Assembly: GCA_905221605.1 (NCBI GenBank)
Contig: CAJNDS010002737.1
Span: 62,001 to 126,000, forward strand
DNA length: 64,000 nt
Reading direction: 5' to 3'
Source of the DNA: Symbiodinium natans
Lineage: Eukaryota; Sar; Dinophyceae; Suessiales; Symbiodiniaceae
The position numbers were made by a program, and so were the translations under genes. Below, piece by piece: positions 1 to 11,370 of the stretch; position 1 is the stretch's first letter; every line of letters starts with the position of its first letter. The notes below the pieces were generated by a model, which worked only from the letters and a program-made list of their open reading frames with translations, did not search any database and was not told the DNA's origin.

Positions 1-1034
1 CCAGAGCCGGGCGCACTACTTGTTTTGGGGGTTTTGCTTCTGGGCTTAGCCTTCCCTTTAGCTTTCCCCTTAGGTAAAACGGGAGTGGAGACCACGTCCC
101 GAGAAGGAGGAAGAGAGGCGCAACGGACAGGAGTGGAAACCACGTCCTGAGGTTGCAGGTCGGGAGTTACTGCGCTGCATTCGCGGCGGCCATGTGCAAA
201 AGGCTGCGGCGGGCACTCCACTGGGGGGGGGCTAGCAGGGTCAGGCAAAGGGTCGGGAGGTCTGGCTAGAGGCCTAGAGGCAGGAGGGGGGGCCGAAGAG
301 GCCCTAGAAGCAGGACAACTCCCTGGGGCCCTAGGGAAAGACAAAGCACTTTGCCTATGCATGCTGCTGACTGCCATGTCCTCTGAGCCTTGTGCTGCAA
401 AGAATTGACAAATTTTGGGCTGGGGCTCCTCCGGCCACTTCTGTTCCGTGGTGGGTTTCTTTTTGAAGGAGATCACAGAAGGGACTCCCTGGGAGTCCCT
501 AGGTAAAAATTTTGCAACCTCAGGTGGTTTCTTCTTGCGGTTGGGCTCACAGGGGTTCTGGAGGACAAGGGAAAGCTTAGAAAAACCCGGGGTGAGGATG
601 GCATAACACTTAGTGCAAATCCACAGCTTCCCCAGGTTATAGGTCGAGTGGCTGGAGCGCACGCCCAGTGTGTCAGGGATCGGGAAATGCACGTGCGCAC
701 ACGGGTGACCCTCGATGCGGGCAAACTTCTCCAATGAGTGAGTCTGCTCAATGTAAAGGGAGCAGGTTTCGCAAGTCGCGGCCAAGTTTTTGGCAGATTC
801 GGAGGAAATTTTCCATCGGTGATTGCCCGGCTGGAGGCGAACTAGTTCGAAAATGCGTTGCCTTTTGTTGAGCCCTCCATTAGGCCCAGGCCTGTTTTGA
901 GTCTGGCGAAGGGGAGGCTTGGAAGCCTTCTTCAGGGAGCCTTTGGGAGGTCGGCCCCGCGGCCGGGGCCCATGTCGGTTTGAGGCTCCCAGAAGGGCCT
1001 GTCTTCGCTAGTGAGCAAGGTCCACGCCCTGGTC
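1..1034 (-). pseudogene. LINE ORF2 C-terminal Cys/His module and basic tail
   Basis: Although no long uninterrupted frame is present, minus-strand translation at ~820-600 gives CETCSLYIEQTHSLEKF, then GHPCAHVHF, SSHSTY and LWICTKCYAIL. The intact second LINE has the same arrangement after its RNase H: CVKCKLYLQQVHEMDRL, QPCIDMPH, HPTHRL and WLCSGCHLTL. Positions 1-80 read KGKAKGKAKPRSKTPK, a basic tail like a nuclear-localisation signal. Two near-identical 18-mers starting with GGAGTGG lie at ~81 and ~129. The function of the module is unknown to me; zinc binding and nucleic-acid contact are inferred from the CxxC pairs. Confidence 0.65.
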
Positions 1035-3130
1035 TTAAGGAAGACGTTGATCCCAGGGTGGGATGGAGGCCAGGGCCTCCCGCGCAGCTGTTTTACAGGC
1101 CGCGTCTGCTGACTCGTTAATGTCGCGTCTCCACGCCTGACCAGGCCCGAACTCGGCGAGGAACGCCTCCATTTGCGTGTGGGACCTGATCCAGGTGATC
1201 TTGGCTAGGTGCTCCCGACCGCGCGCCTGCACCCACGGCCAGCTTTTGGGTGTGGCGAACTGCTGCCTGGCGGCCGCCTGGCAATCAGTGGTGACATCCG
1301 CCACTTCCGTTAGGTGGTGACAAACGCGGGCGATGGCGTAGGCTTCGCCTTGAGCCACAGTGGAGCCAGGGGGCAGGATGCCGGTAACCCCACCGACACA
1401 CACCAGGGCCCCCTGACGCCATTCATGAATGGTGATGGCCCACGCCACAATCCGACCCCGCGGGTCAGACCCATGGGGTCCGCCTGTTGCGTCAGGCCAC
1501 ATGTGAGAAGAGCCCACGCCCCAAGCCCTCTCACTGGCAGGGCCGCTGGTGTAGCCGACTAGGGAGGTCACCGTAGCCGGCATGAGCCCTCTGAGCCAGA
1601 GGCACGGGAAAGGAAAGGACTCCTTCTTTTTCTTCCAGTGTTGGTGGGGCGGCGGGGCTCTCCCGGACCACCATTTACAGTCGTATACGACATGCTCGGT
1701 GGTGAGGGGAACAGCACACAGGGGGCAAGTGCTGCCATCTTTCAGCTTCCTACACTGGAAAGCCCCTTGCCATACCATTCTGATGGCACCTTTCTTGTGT
1801 CTGGGGGTTGCCTTGTCAACTTCCCGCAGCACAGTTGTGTCAAAACCGTCTCGGAGGCTCGCACACCCGCTTTGTTGGGCAATGGCTTCATGGCGCAGTT
1901 TGGTACACATCTGCCAAAGAAGGGCGTTGATGGTATGCAAGTGGGAGGGGTCAAGGGGGTTGAGGGCGACGAGGCCTTCTTTGAAGGGGACTCCCGCTAG
2001 GCAAGCGGGGCCAGCATTTGCGGGGAAAACCCAGCATGACGGAGAGGGGGCCTCGACGCGAAGCTCTTTGAGGTAACAGATCATGGCTCCGACCGGCCCG
2101 CAGACGAGTTTCCACCTGTCCGCTCGTTCCAGTTGAATGCTGAGCTGCTCCCAAGTTTGAAGGAGAAGCCGGTGGTCTGGAAGATTCCCGAAGACCTTCG
2201 CAAGAGCTTTGAAGTGCTGAGAAATGATGCTATTTCGGGGGTCTTTGACCAGGTGTCCCCCCAACTCAAGTGCCACTTCGACACTGCCGGTGGTGACACG
2301 CCCCACAATTTGAGCTGCTTGGAGGCGGATGGACTTAAAGACCTTCGGGGCGAACCATTGGGACTGGTGACCCCAGAGCCCAGATGCGAAAACTCCCATG
2401 CTGAAGAGCCGACTGGTGACTTTGGGCGCCTTAACGTTAAGGGAGCGAAGTTTGAGCAGGCGAACGCTCGCTTTCTTTCTGCGAGTAGCTGACTGTTTGG
2501 TCGTTCTTTTGCGACCAGCAGCTGTCTCCATGCCTAAGTCCTTGCCTACTTGCTGCACGGGAGGATCCTGAGGGCTGAGCTTAGCTCGAAGTGCCTTATC
2601 GGCCTCTTTACTGCTGGCGAGGAAATACGTTTTACCAACAGAGACAACATGCCCTTCCTTTTCCAACTCCGTGCGGAGGCGACGGTAGGTGTTGACGATA
2701 GCAGTGGCCACTCCCCCTGCAGTCCTGTGCTTGGAGTCGACACTAATATCGTCAACCCACGTACCCACGTAATCAACGTGGGGCCCCCGACACGCTCTTT
2801 TAACAGGACCTCCAATGGCAAGCTTGGATAGGGTGGGAGCCAGGGGACACCCGGCTATGATCCCGCGTTGGGCGTACGCAACCGGAGAGGTGACCTCATC
2901 CGAAATGATGATACGGCCGCTGACATAGCCAAGTGAAGGAGTAATTGAGGAAAGTTGGCTTCCTCTGCGGCGGCGCAGAGCCGCTCGTGCTGGACCCCTT
3001 CGTAGAAAGTGCTCAGGTCAATGAACACCGAGCATCGGTGTGTGCCATCAAACTTGGCTGCCTCATAGGAAAAACACCGGCGCAGAGCAACGTCGTGGGT
3101 GCTTCGACCTGGGAGGGCGGAGTCCACCAT
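1035..3130 (-). pseudogene. LINE ORF2: RT palm, Cys/His motif and RNase H
   Basis: A short frame (3,130-2,855) holds RT motif A, CSVFIDLSTFYEGV. A frameshift near 2,880 leads to the next frame with AGCPLAPTLSKL (motif B) and YVGTWVDDISVDS (motif C; the catalytic pair is the DD of WVDD). About 290 residues later comes CPLCAVPLTTEHVVYDC, a CCHC-type motif common in LINE ORF2 proteins. The end of the frame is an RNase H domain: WPDATGG, AQGEAYAI, TTDCQAA, TWIRSH and NESADAACK supply the expected acidic and His positions. The frame stops at 1,035, while the homologous protein in the second LINE continues in frame, so the stop is probably a lesion. The first Met of this frame is not a real start. 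Confidence 0.85.
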
Positions 3131-4996
3131 AGCTCATCTTCATACCTATGAAGCCAGTCAGAGATGAGGTGCCAGCGGCATTTGATGCCCAACTTGAGGA
3201 AAGTACTCATTAAGCCAATGGGCCGCTCGATGGTCTGCGACTTGGGCAGCATCGTGAAAGCCGTGAAGGTGACCTGGTGGGGCAGGTCCCCTGTTAGCTC
3301 AATGGCTCTCCAGACGTCGGCCAATCGGTCGAGTTCACTTCGGGAGAGGGACTTCAGGAGATCGACCGTCCATCCGTCCAAACCCGGAGCCCTGTTAGGG
3401 AGGGCCTTGATGACTTTCTTGAAATCCCGCCCGGTCAGGGAGCGACGCCCCTGAGCTTGGTGCGTTGCCCTATGCTTAAGGCCTGCCGGGGGTGCCAGGG
3501 GCGACCCTTTGGCTTGCCAGAGGGACGCCCATTGTTTAAGGCGGAGGAACGGTCGAGTTTCCGCTGGGGAGTCACCAAAGGGCCGGGAGAGCACTGTTTC
3601 AGGTTTTTTGAGGGCGCGAAACAGTGGCCGCATGCCTTTCTGAGACCCATTGGTGAGCCATTGCATGTAGGACTTGGATTCTTCCTCCTTGGATTCACTG
3701 ATTGCGCCCATGCACAAACGTTGGAGGGTGTGGAGCCGGCCTGGGGTGAGCGCCGTCTCAGTCCACTCCACCAAGGTGAGGTAAGGAGAGGAAGCCTCAA
3801 TCCCGCAGTCATTAAACTCCCTTGCCACACGTTCGATCGCAGCGAGCGGGGCCTGATTCAGGAGGTGGATGATCTTGGGAAAGCGGGGTGGTTTGTGCTC
3901 CCACGCCTGGAGGAGGCCCTGCCACCAAGCGGCCTCGGCTCCGAACCATGGGCATTTTTTGGGTGGCTGCAAGAGCGGTCGGTACACCGTGGGGTTGTTA
4001 GTGCCCCTGCCGCCGGCCGCCCCGTAGTGGCAATCCGCCATCTGTTGGGTGAAAGCAGCGAACTCGAGAGTCGCGCTATCATCATGCAGAGGCGTGCTGC
4101 CAATGTGTCCCAGCGTGACCGGGCGCGCCTCCACATCCAAAGCTTCAGTCAGTATCTGACCGGTGAAGCCCTGCAATTGGGGAAAGGGCAGGGCGCCTGC
4201 TGGGACATCCAAGACAAACCGCACAGCAGCATGAGGCCGGAACGGAACCGCCCAGTCGAGGCTGGGTGTAAGCAAGGAGCACAAGCTCCTGGATGCGACC
4301 GCGTAGTCGAGCTCATTTCCCGTGTCAATGGTGGGTTGGCCCGAGGAAACAATGGCGCCCCCAATTTGGCTGCATAGGGTTGTGGAAGCTAAGTCCTCAG
4401 CTGGAAAGTTCCAGTCACCCAGGATGAGCCAGTTGTTGAAGGGGCGAAGATGGGGAAATAGGTACCCCAAGATGGGGTTAGGGTCAGCAGTGATGCCGAT
4501 CCCACTCTTGAAGTAGATGCTGACGCCTAGAAGGGTCCAATCAACGAATCGAAACTCAACTCCAACAAAGCCACATCCCTCTTCATCAATATAACCCGCG
4601 ACCTTTCGTCCTAGGAGATGGGCAGGCGCCATCAGGGCTACCCCCCCCCTTGGTGGGTTGGGGCAAGTCGCCCGGGTCAGGCAAGAAGAGGTGAAAGCCG
4701 AGCTTGTGGGCATCGATGCGGAGCAGCTTAAGGGCCGGTTCGTTAAGGTGAAGTTCCTGCACAGCGAGGACCCCTCCACAGTCAACGCACCACGTTAGGG
4801 TCTCCCTTCTCCAGCTAGTGACATTGGCAGTGCACAATTTTAAGGGAGAGGGTTGGTCATGGGGCGCACAGAGCGCTGCAACGTCCCGCGCGAACGCCCG
4901 GATCAAGGGCACGTCAAGCCATGACGACCCGCTGACGCTGTCGAGCGAGTCCCACCCCAGCCTGTAGGGGAGGGAATCCTCACCCTGTGCCTCCAC
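2990..4996 (-). pseudogene. LINE ORF2 N-terminal half: AP endonuclease and start of reverse transcriptase
   Basis: Two overlapping frames encode one broken protein. The first frame (4,996-4,586) carries endonuclease motifs TANVTSW and VLAVQELHL, the latter holding the catalytic Glu. The second frame (from ~4,660) continues with GGVALMAP, GVSIYFKSG, LILGDWNF, ELDYAVASRSL and PHAAVRF. These match the order of motifs in exonuclease-endonuclease-phosphatase domains that nick target DNA for target-primed reverse transcription. The switch falls on a run of nine C on the plus strand at 4,641-4,649. After a linker (SYMQWL, MRPLFRAL) the RT begins with APGLDGWTVDLLKSL and FTMLPKSQTIERPIGLMSTFLKLG, then frame is lost again near 3,130. 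Confidence 0.85.
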
Positions 4997-5037
4997 AGAT
5001 TCAGCAAAGTCCAGGACCGAGGCCTCAATTCACTAAT

Positions 5038-6549
5038 TTAGCCACGGCCCGCCGGAGGGGTGGGGAAACAGGCGGGCTTGCATCGGCGGGGTCTCGGAAA
5101 TTTGGGCACAGGACCAGACGCAGGGCACTCCCATGACTCCCAAAAATCGGCGTTAGACTTCTTTTCATCTTCGCGTCGTCGTTCAGCTCGTCGCCGCTTA
5201 GTGGCAAGAAAGAGCCAGGGCTTAGGGTTACGGACACGAAGGTTGGCAGGGCCTTCGGGAGTGGGCGCCACTTCCCGAGAACCAGACGAGGGGTGCCCAG
5301 TATTGGGCCAAGAAGGAGCGGAGCCCGCATCCTGACTAGAGGCGGGCAGATTGGATGTTTCGCAAAAGGCAGAGGTGAAGTACCTAGAGCCAGAAACCAG
5401 GCTGTCTGCCGACGGTTTGGCCCCTTGGTAACGGGCTCGTGAGGGCTTCAAAGGGTGCGCCGCAGCTGGCTCCCAACGCAGCTTCGGGTCCAGCAACGAC
5501 AGTTCGTCACACTGGACGCAGTACTGTACGCACAAGTACAATTGGGCGCAGGTCTTGGCGCACTGAGGGCAAGGGCCTCCATCTCTAGCCGGCCCTGGAG
5601 TGGGGAAACCACATCCACTCACTGCAACGGCTGGGAGGCGTATTCCCGACTCGCCGCCCACAGGGGAACGGCTGCGCTGTCTGTCGCCTGTCTCAGCAGG
5701 TACATTGCCGGCAGGTGGCTTGGCCTTGGGACCATCGGCAGTATCAGAGGCCTGCGAGGTGGGCTGAAGGCCTAGGTGAAACACCCGGCAGCCCAGGTGG
5801 GCTTTCCACGGTCTCTTGGTTGCTTTGATCTCGCTCAGCTTAGCAACCTGCTCCTCCGTGAGAGTAACACCCAACTGGGACATGATGGAATCAATGTCCA
5901 TCGGGTCGGCCGTCGTCTCAGTCGGGATAGGCGTGGCAGCCACAGCCTGGGCCAAAGCCTCCTTGGCAGCGACAACGGCTTGCTCAGCCTGCTCAATCTT
6001 GGACGTGGTCTCTTGCATCTCAAGGAGCTGCATGCGAAGGGATTCCTTCGTCTCGTCTATGGTCCCTTGGAGGTGAATCTGACGGTTGGACTGCTGGGCC
6101 TTCTCAGCCATCGTGGGCTCAGGGGCCTGCGTGGCTTCCTCCAGGGCGGTCTGGACCTCATCCGGCAGCTGGGCTTTGTGGTGCTTCAGGAGCAGCAAGA
6201 GTGGGTCCATGGGGTCTTCAGCTTCCTTCGGCTTCGCCGTGGGCCCTTTCCATCCCGCTTTCTGCAGCTTAGCCTGCGCTTCCGGCGGGATCTGGTCCCA
6301 AACTGTCCCTACTGCACGCTTGAGCTTTCGGTCTTCCTCCTTCTTGGCCTTGTTGGGGCCAGGCGGCGTCTTGGGTTGAGCAGCGGCTGGCGGCTGCGAG
6401 GGCCGGCGAGGTGGGGACTTGGGATCGGGAGAGGACGGCCCTTGTGGCCACCTCCTCCCACAAAAGCAGTGGGTCCTACCGGGCTTGACCTGGCTGGCCC
6501 ACACCCAGGCCCCACACTTGCACACGTGGTACGCGCGGGTTTGCGCCAT
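5038..6549 (-). CDS. LINE ORF1 protein with Cys clusters and coiled coil (503 aa)
   Basis: This is an uninterrupted 503-codon frame from an ATG at 6,549. The N-terminus (residues ~9-34) has paired Cys motifs, CKCGAW then CFCGRRW, which suggests a small zinc-binding module. A Pro/Lys-rich stretch follows, then a region at ~150-215 rich in Glu, Gln and Ala (ESLRMQLLEMQETTSKIEQA) that should form a coiled coil. Around residues 320-345 there is a second Cys cluster (CPQCAKTC...CVQYCVQC). The C-terminus has a basic patch (KRRRAERRREDEKK) typical of nuclear or RNA-binding proteins. LINE ORF1 proteins bind and chaperone their own RNA. That role is inferred here from position and composition, because I see no RRM or transposase-22 domain. 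ORF2 begins just downstream, within ~50 bases. Confidence 0.75.
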   Translation of the reverse strand: MAQTRAYHVCKCGAWVWASQVKPGRTHCFCGRRWPQGPSSPDPKSPPRRPSQPPAAAQPKTPPGPNKAKKEEDRKLKRAVGTVWDQIPPEAQAKLQKAGWKGPTAKPKEAEDPMDPLLLLLKHHKAQLPDEVQTALEEATQAPEPTMAEKAQQSNRQIHLQGTIDETKESLRMQLLEMQETTSKIEQAEQAVVAAKEALAQAVAATPIPTETTADPMDIDSIMSQLGVTLTEEQVAKLSEIKATKRPWKAHLGCRVFHLGLQPTSQASDTADGPKAKPPAGNVPAETGDRQRSRSPVGGESGIRLPAVAVSGCGFPTPGPARDGGPCPQCAKTCAQLYLCVQYCVQCDELSLLDPKLRWEPAAAHPLKPSRARYQGAKPSADSLVSGSRYFTSAFCETSNLPASSQDAGSAPSWPNTGHPSSGSREVAPTPEGPANLRVRNPKPWLFLATKRRRAERRREDEKKSNADFWESWECPASGPVPKFPRPRRCKPACFPTPPAGRG

Positions 6550-6890
6550 TGCGCAAGCTGGAGGGCTGAAAGCAGAGCTAGGCTACGGGGGGAAAAGGTG
6601 CCTCTGGAAATAGAGGAGGCACCTCTGCACAAGCAACGGCTCAAGGCAAGGAGTGGTCGACCACTTACAAACTTTACACAAACTGGTCCTAGTCGGAGGG
6701 CCCACCCTTCCGGCTGCAGTTTAACGTGAGTGAGGAGTGGTAAGCCACGTCCTTGCGGGCGCGGTCTATGGCGAGAAAGCTAAAAGCTGGGATTAAGAGG
6801 TGGACTCGGGCCTGTTGTCACACAAAGTTGTACCCCAAACCCAGTTCACAGCAAAACCTCGCACCGGTGCGTTCCACAAAAAATGGAACC
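6550..6890 (-). other. 5' leader of LINE copy 1
   Basis: This ~340-bp stretch lies between ORF1's ATG and the tandem repeat array. I see no gene in it. It contains a GGAGTGG...CCACGTCC motif at ~6,733 that resembles two copies in the 3' tail of the same element (~81 and ~129). At its upstream edge (6,900-6,911) the minus strand reads TTTGGCTCAAG, matching the last 11 bases of the dinoflagellate spliced leader as I know it. Confidence 0.45.
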
Positions 6891-9420
6891 TGAGCCGAAA
6901 CTTGAGCCAAAGGAGAATTTTTCTTCAGCAAGCGCGAAAGCGTTACCCAGTGGGCGTCCATCATGCAAATGAATTCACCCGGAGCCCCTAAGGGGCGAGA
7001 CATAGTCTCTCGGGCTGGTCGGCCAACCTGCTACGGCAAACCTCAGCTCAAGGCTGGCAGTGTGGTGCACCCACTACTACCTACAGGCGCCTATGACACA
7101 GTTAAGAGGCTCTGACCGCTAGTAGAACAGGTCAGATGGAGGACTGTGGCTTTCACTCGTCCGAGTCGCCAGCTGTACAAAGCACTTCGCTTTTCCTACT
7201 CCTCTCATCGTACTGACCATAGCCCAAGCAAAAGACCTGCTCCCAGCAGCTAGTCTGTGTCCATGAAGGAATTCTCGAAACCGCAGCCCCGAGGCTGGGG
7301 CATAACAGCACCCGCACAGGAGCACAAGCGACTGTCATGCACTGATGCCTCAGCCTTTAGGCCTGGGCTGACACAGCCAACGAACTTCCTAGCCTCACGC
7401 CCAAACAGCCAAAGGGGGTCCTCTACCTCACCTTACACAAAGCAGCAGCCCCTCAATTTGGTACCTTTAGCGCGGGGCCCACGCACTCCCCTCAACCAGG
7501 CGCAGGGAGCGACGCTTTCCCTTCAACTTCCTACGTGCAGGCGCAGGGAACAACGCCCTGCTAAACTTTCTGCAAGAAATCATTTCGAAACCCCGAACTG
7601 CTCCCAGGGACCTGCTGACTGGTCACTGGGAAAGGGCCTAAACGACCAAATGGACCCACGCAGTAAAGGGACCTTCCCAGGCTGCCGCAAGCAAGGGAAG
7701 GGAACCCACTGCCCCTGTAAAACCCCAGACTGTTTCAAGGGAAGGGCCAAATCAGGACTCTGGCCCCACGGAACGCCGACCCGTATGATCTTTGGTGCCA
7801 GCGGGCCAACTTTTTCTCAAGGTGCGAAAAGGGAATTTGGGGCAGAAAACCTCGGCAAAAGCCTATGCCAGCAACAGCATGTTGCATTTTTGGCCTCTGC
7901 GCTACACCCTAAACCCCAAAAGAGAAAACACCGGAACAAAAAGGACAGAACCCGGACAACATGCCAAAAGGCTCATCACCCTTGTAGTCTCGCACAGCGA
8001 AGAAGAAGGAGTGACAATTGGCCTGCACCTCGTGAGCCTTCAATTATATGCCCAGTGAGGAGACGAGATACAGGTCCTGAGCCTGCCTGGAAAGCCCCAT
8101 GGTGCGCTGATCCCATACCTGGTGGTAGGGCGAAGGCAGGCAGTCCAGGCAAGGAGGGAAAGTGACTCAGCCGGCTGCATCCACCGTCAGCGAGCAGACA
8201 GCACTGCCAAGTACCTACCCTAAAACCAGCCCTAAACCCAGGGCACCAGCGGCAGGAGCAGTCACAAGGTCTGAGGAAAGGACTACTCTCTGCCGCCGGC
8301 GGATAGGCCTGCAGGGAAGCCCCAGACAACCCTGCAGAGGGCCAAAAACTTTTGCCTCATCTCAACACGAGGCCATTACCAAACGCATCCTAACCGAAAG
8401 GCTTAACGTCCTCCGCACATGGGCAACTGGCCGAGAACGAAACGCGCTGCAACCATCTAATTAAGGCGAAAATCCAAAGGCGAGCAAGGAACCACAAGCT
8501 CCCTCTGTGCCAGACACTCTGCTGGCACTTGCTTGGGGGCATCTGCATGGTTAGGGGAAAAAAGCCAGCCTCAACACAATTTGCGAGGCCCGGGTTTAGG
8601 ATGCACCGCAACCCCCATGGTCCCTGCAGAGACTAATGGAAGGGACCAGGGCCAACAAGCCTCACAAGGAACCCCAAATCACTGAAGCGAAGACCATGAG
8701 AGCCCAGGCTGGCCGACCTCACGACACCACACGAGGGTAGGCCAGCCTGTGAGGAGTGCTTGCCAGATTTCGGCCGATACCTCAAACTGCCAGCTAGGCC
8801 CTGAGAAGGCCACTTCTGATGTGCAAACCACAGCCTCAAGGGCGGGGTAGTTACACCACAGCCTAGAGGCGGGGACAGATGGGGTCTGGATAGAAGTGGC
8901 ACAACAGAGTACAGGACAAACCTTCCTGCAAAGGTGCTTTTAAGCGGCAACTGTTGTATGACCAATCTGATCGGCGCGGTTAGTCACAACTCAGCCCGTT
9001 CGCCTTCAGGAGAGCTGCTTCCGCACGATAGACCAGCCAAAACTAGGTGAAAGTTGCACAGCAATTCAAGCAAGACAAGTAAAATCAAGTAAACAGGGCA
9101 CCACTATGGCAAACTAAGGCTGGCGGCCACGACAGCACTGAAGGCCTGAGCACTACGCCTCCTAGCTGGAGGGGAAGTGATGCCCACCTCCCACCTGGAG
9201 GGGATGTGGTGCCCACCTCCCAGCTGGAGGGGTTTGCCCAGTAGCTCAAGGAAGGGTGCAATGCAGAACCACAGCCCCACGGCCGGGTAAAAGCTCTGAC
9301 ACGATATGGCTCGGGCGAATAGGCCAAAAACAAGGGGGTCCAGTACCTTAACTCAGTTGAGGCCCGAAACCCAGGTTCACAGCTACTCGCTCAGCTACTG
9401 TGTGCACCCCACCGGGGTTG
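6890..9420. repeat. Large tandem repeat, unit A (~2.53 kb)
   Basis: The block starting GAGAATTTTTCTTCAGCAAG at 6,913 recurs at 9,440, giving a 2,527-base period. Collinear near-identity runs through the unit (for example CAAGGGAAGGGAACCCACTG at ~7,691 and ~10,234). Unit A contains a segment at about 8,834-9,438 that is absent from unit B. Many short ORFs lie inside, but none looks like a conserved protein. The array sits between the 3' end of LINE copy 2 and the 5' end of LINE copy 1, so it could be a tandem 5' promoter array of copy 1 or repeated 3' sequence of copy 2. Confidence 0.85.
9160..9240. repeat. Short tandem motif CCTCCNNCTGGAGGGG, three copies
   Basis: Inside the segment unique to unit A, CTCC(T/C)AGCTGGAGGGG-type sequence appears three times with a spacing of ~34 bases. 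Each copy is a small near-palindrome (CCTCC...GGAGG). Confidence 0.6.
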
Positions 9421-11370
9421 AGCCGAAACCTTGAGCCAGGAGAATTTTTCTTCAGCAAGCGCGAAAGCGTTACCCAGTGGGCGTCCATGCAAATGAATTC
9501 ACCCGGAGCCCCTAAGGGGCGAGACATAGTCCCTCGGGCTGGTCGGCCAACCTGCTACGGCAAAACCTCAGCTCAAGGCTGGGAATGTGGTGCACCCACT
9601 TACTACCTACAGGCGCCATGACACAGTTTAGAGGCTCTGACCGCTAGTAGAACAGGTCAGATGGAGGACTGTGGCTTTCACTCGTCCGAGTCGCCAGCTG
9701 TACAAAGCACTTCGCTTTTCCTACTCCTCTCATCGTACTGACCATAGCCCAAGCAAAAGACCTGCTCCCAGCTAGTCTGTGTCCATCACATCAGAGGAAG
9801 GAATTCTCGAAACCGCAGCCCCGAGGCTGGGAATCCATGGCATAACAGCACCCGCACAGGAGCACAAGCGACTGTCATGCACTGATTCCACAGCCTATAG
9901 GCCCGGTTGAACACAGCCAACGAACTTACAAGCCTCACGCCCAAACAACCCAAGGGGGTCCTCTATCTCACCGTGCACAAAGCAGCAGCCGCTCAATTTG
10001 GTACCTTTAGCGCGGGGCCCACGCACTCCCCTCAACCAGGCGCAGGGAGCGACGCTTTCCCTTCAACTAACTACGTGCAGGCGCAGGGAACAACGCCCTG
10101 CTAGACTTTCTGCAAGAAAGATTTCGAAACCCCGAAGACTGCTCCCAGGGACCTGCTGACTGCTCCCTGGGAAAGGGCCAAAACGAACCAAATGGACCCA
10201 CACAGTAAAGGGACCTTCCCTGGCTGCTGCAAGCAAGGGAAGGGAACCCACTGCCCCTGTAAAACCCCAGACTGTTTCAAGGGAAGGGCCAAATCAGGAC
10301 TCTGGGCCCCACGGAACGCCGACCCGTATGATCTTTGGTGCCAGCGGGCCAACTTTTTCTGAAAGTGCTAAAAAGGGGATTTGGGGCAGAAAACCTCGGC
10401 AAAAGCCTATGCCAGCAACAGCATGTTGCATTTTTTGCCTCTGCGCTACACCCTAAACCCCAAAAGAGAAAACACCGGATCAAAAGGGACAGAATCCGGA
10501 CAACAAGCCAAAAAAAGCTCATCACCCTTGCAATCTCGCACAGCGAAGAAGAAGGAGTGACTATTGGCCTGCACCTCGCGAGCCTGCAATTAATGCCCAG
10601 TGAGGAGACGAGATACAGGTCCTGAGCTGCCTGGAAAGCCCCATGGTGCGCTTATCCCATACCTGGTGGTAGGGCGAAGGCAGGCAGTCCATGCAAGGAG
10701 GGAAAGTGACTCAGCCGGCTGCATCCACCGTCAGCTAGCAGGCAGCACTGCCAAGTACCTACCCTAGAACCAGCCCTAAACCCAGGGCACCAGCGGCAGG
10801 AGCAGTCACAAGGTCTGCGAAAAGGACTACTCTCTGCCGCCGGCGCGTAGGCCTGCAGGGAAGCCCCAGACAACCCTACAGAGGGCCTAAAGCCACTGCC
10901 CCATCTCAAAGTGAGGCCATTACCAAACGCATCCTAACCAAAAGGCTTAACGTCCTCCGCACATGGGCAACTGGCCGAGAACGAAACGCGCTGCAACCAT
11001 CTAATTAAGGCGAAAATCCAATGGCGAGCAAGGAACCACACAGCTCCCTCTGTGCCGGACACTCTGCTGGCACTTGCTTGGGTGCATCTGCATGGTTAGG
11101 GGAAAAAGCCAGCCTCAACACAATATGCGAGGCCCGGGTATAGGATGCATCACAACCCCCATTGTCCCTTCAGAGACTATTGGATGGGACCAGGGCCAAC
11201 AAGCCTCGCAAGGAACCCCAAATCACTGAAGCGAAGACCATGAGAGCCCAGGCTGGGCCGACCTCACGACACCACACGTGGATAGGCCTGCCTGTGAGGA
11301 GTGCTATGCCAGATTTCCGCCGATACCTCAAACTACCAGCGAGGCCCTGAGAAGGCCACTTCTGATGTGC
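9421..11370. repeat. Large tandem repeat, unit B (~1.94 kb)
   Basis: This is the second copy of the repeat starting at 6,890, from GAGAATTTTT at 9,440 to the next occurrence at 11,384 (1,944 bases). It matches unit A collinearly up to GAAGGCCACTTCTGATGTGC at ~11,351. It then joins straight to the next unit, lacking the ~605 bases found in unit A. No protein-coding gene is recognised. Confidence 0.85.

Larger units (their letters stand above)
1..6890 (-). mobile_element. Non-LTR (LINE) retrotransposon, copy 1, frameshifted
   Basis: Reading the minus strand from about 6,890 toward 1, the order is a 5' leader, ORF1 (6,549-5,038), AP-type endonuclease, reverse transcriptase, RNase H, then a Cys/His C-terminal module that runs into the window edge. 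This is the standard two-ORF LINE layout. The second ORF is broken by at least three frameshifts (near 4,645, 3,130 and 2,880) and a stop at 1,035, so this is a dead or ageing copy. Its protein is clearly related to the LINE at 11.6-16.8 kb: the linker before RT has SYMQWL...MRPLFRAL here and SYSKWL...LRPLYRSL there. The 3' end is not visible because the window starts inside the C-terminal tail. Confidence 0.9.

Noticed and set aside
3457-4377. 306-codon plus-strand frame opposite the endonuclease/RT
   Set aside because: Shadow of the minus-strand LINE ORF2, which has the real motifs.
5776-6729. 317-codon plus-strand frame
   Set aside because: Antisense shadow of ORF1; Leu/Gly/Arg-rich without domains.
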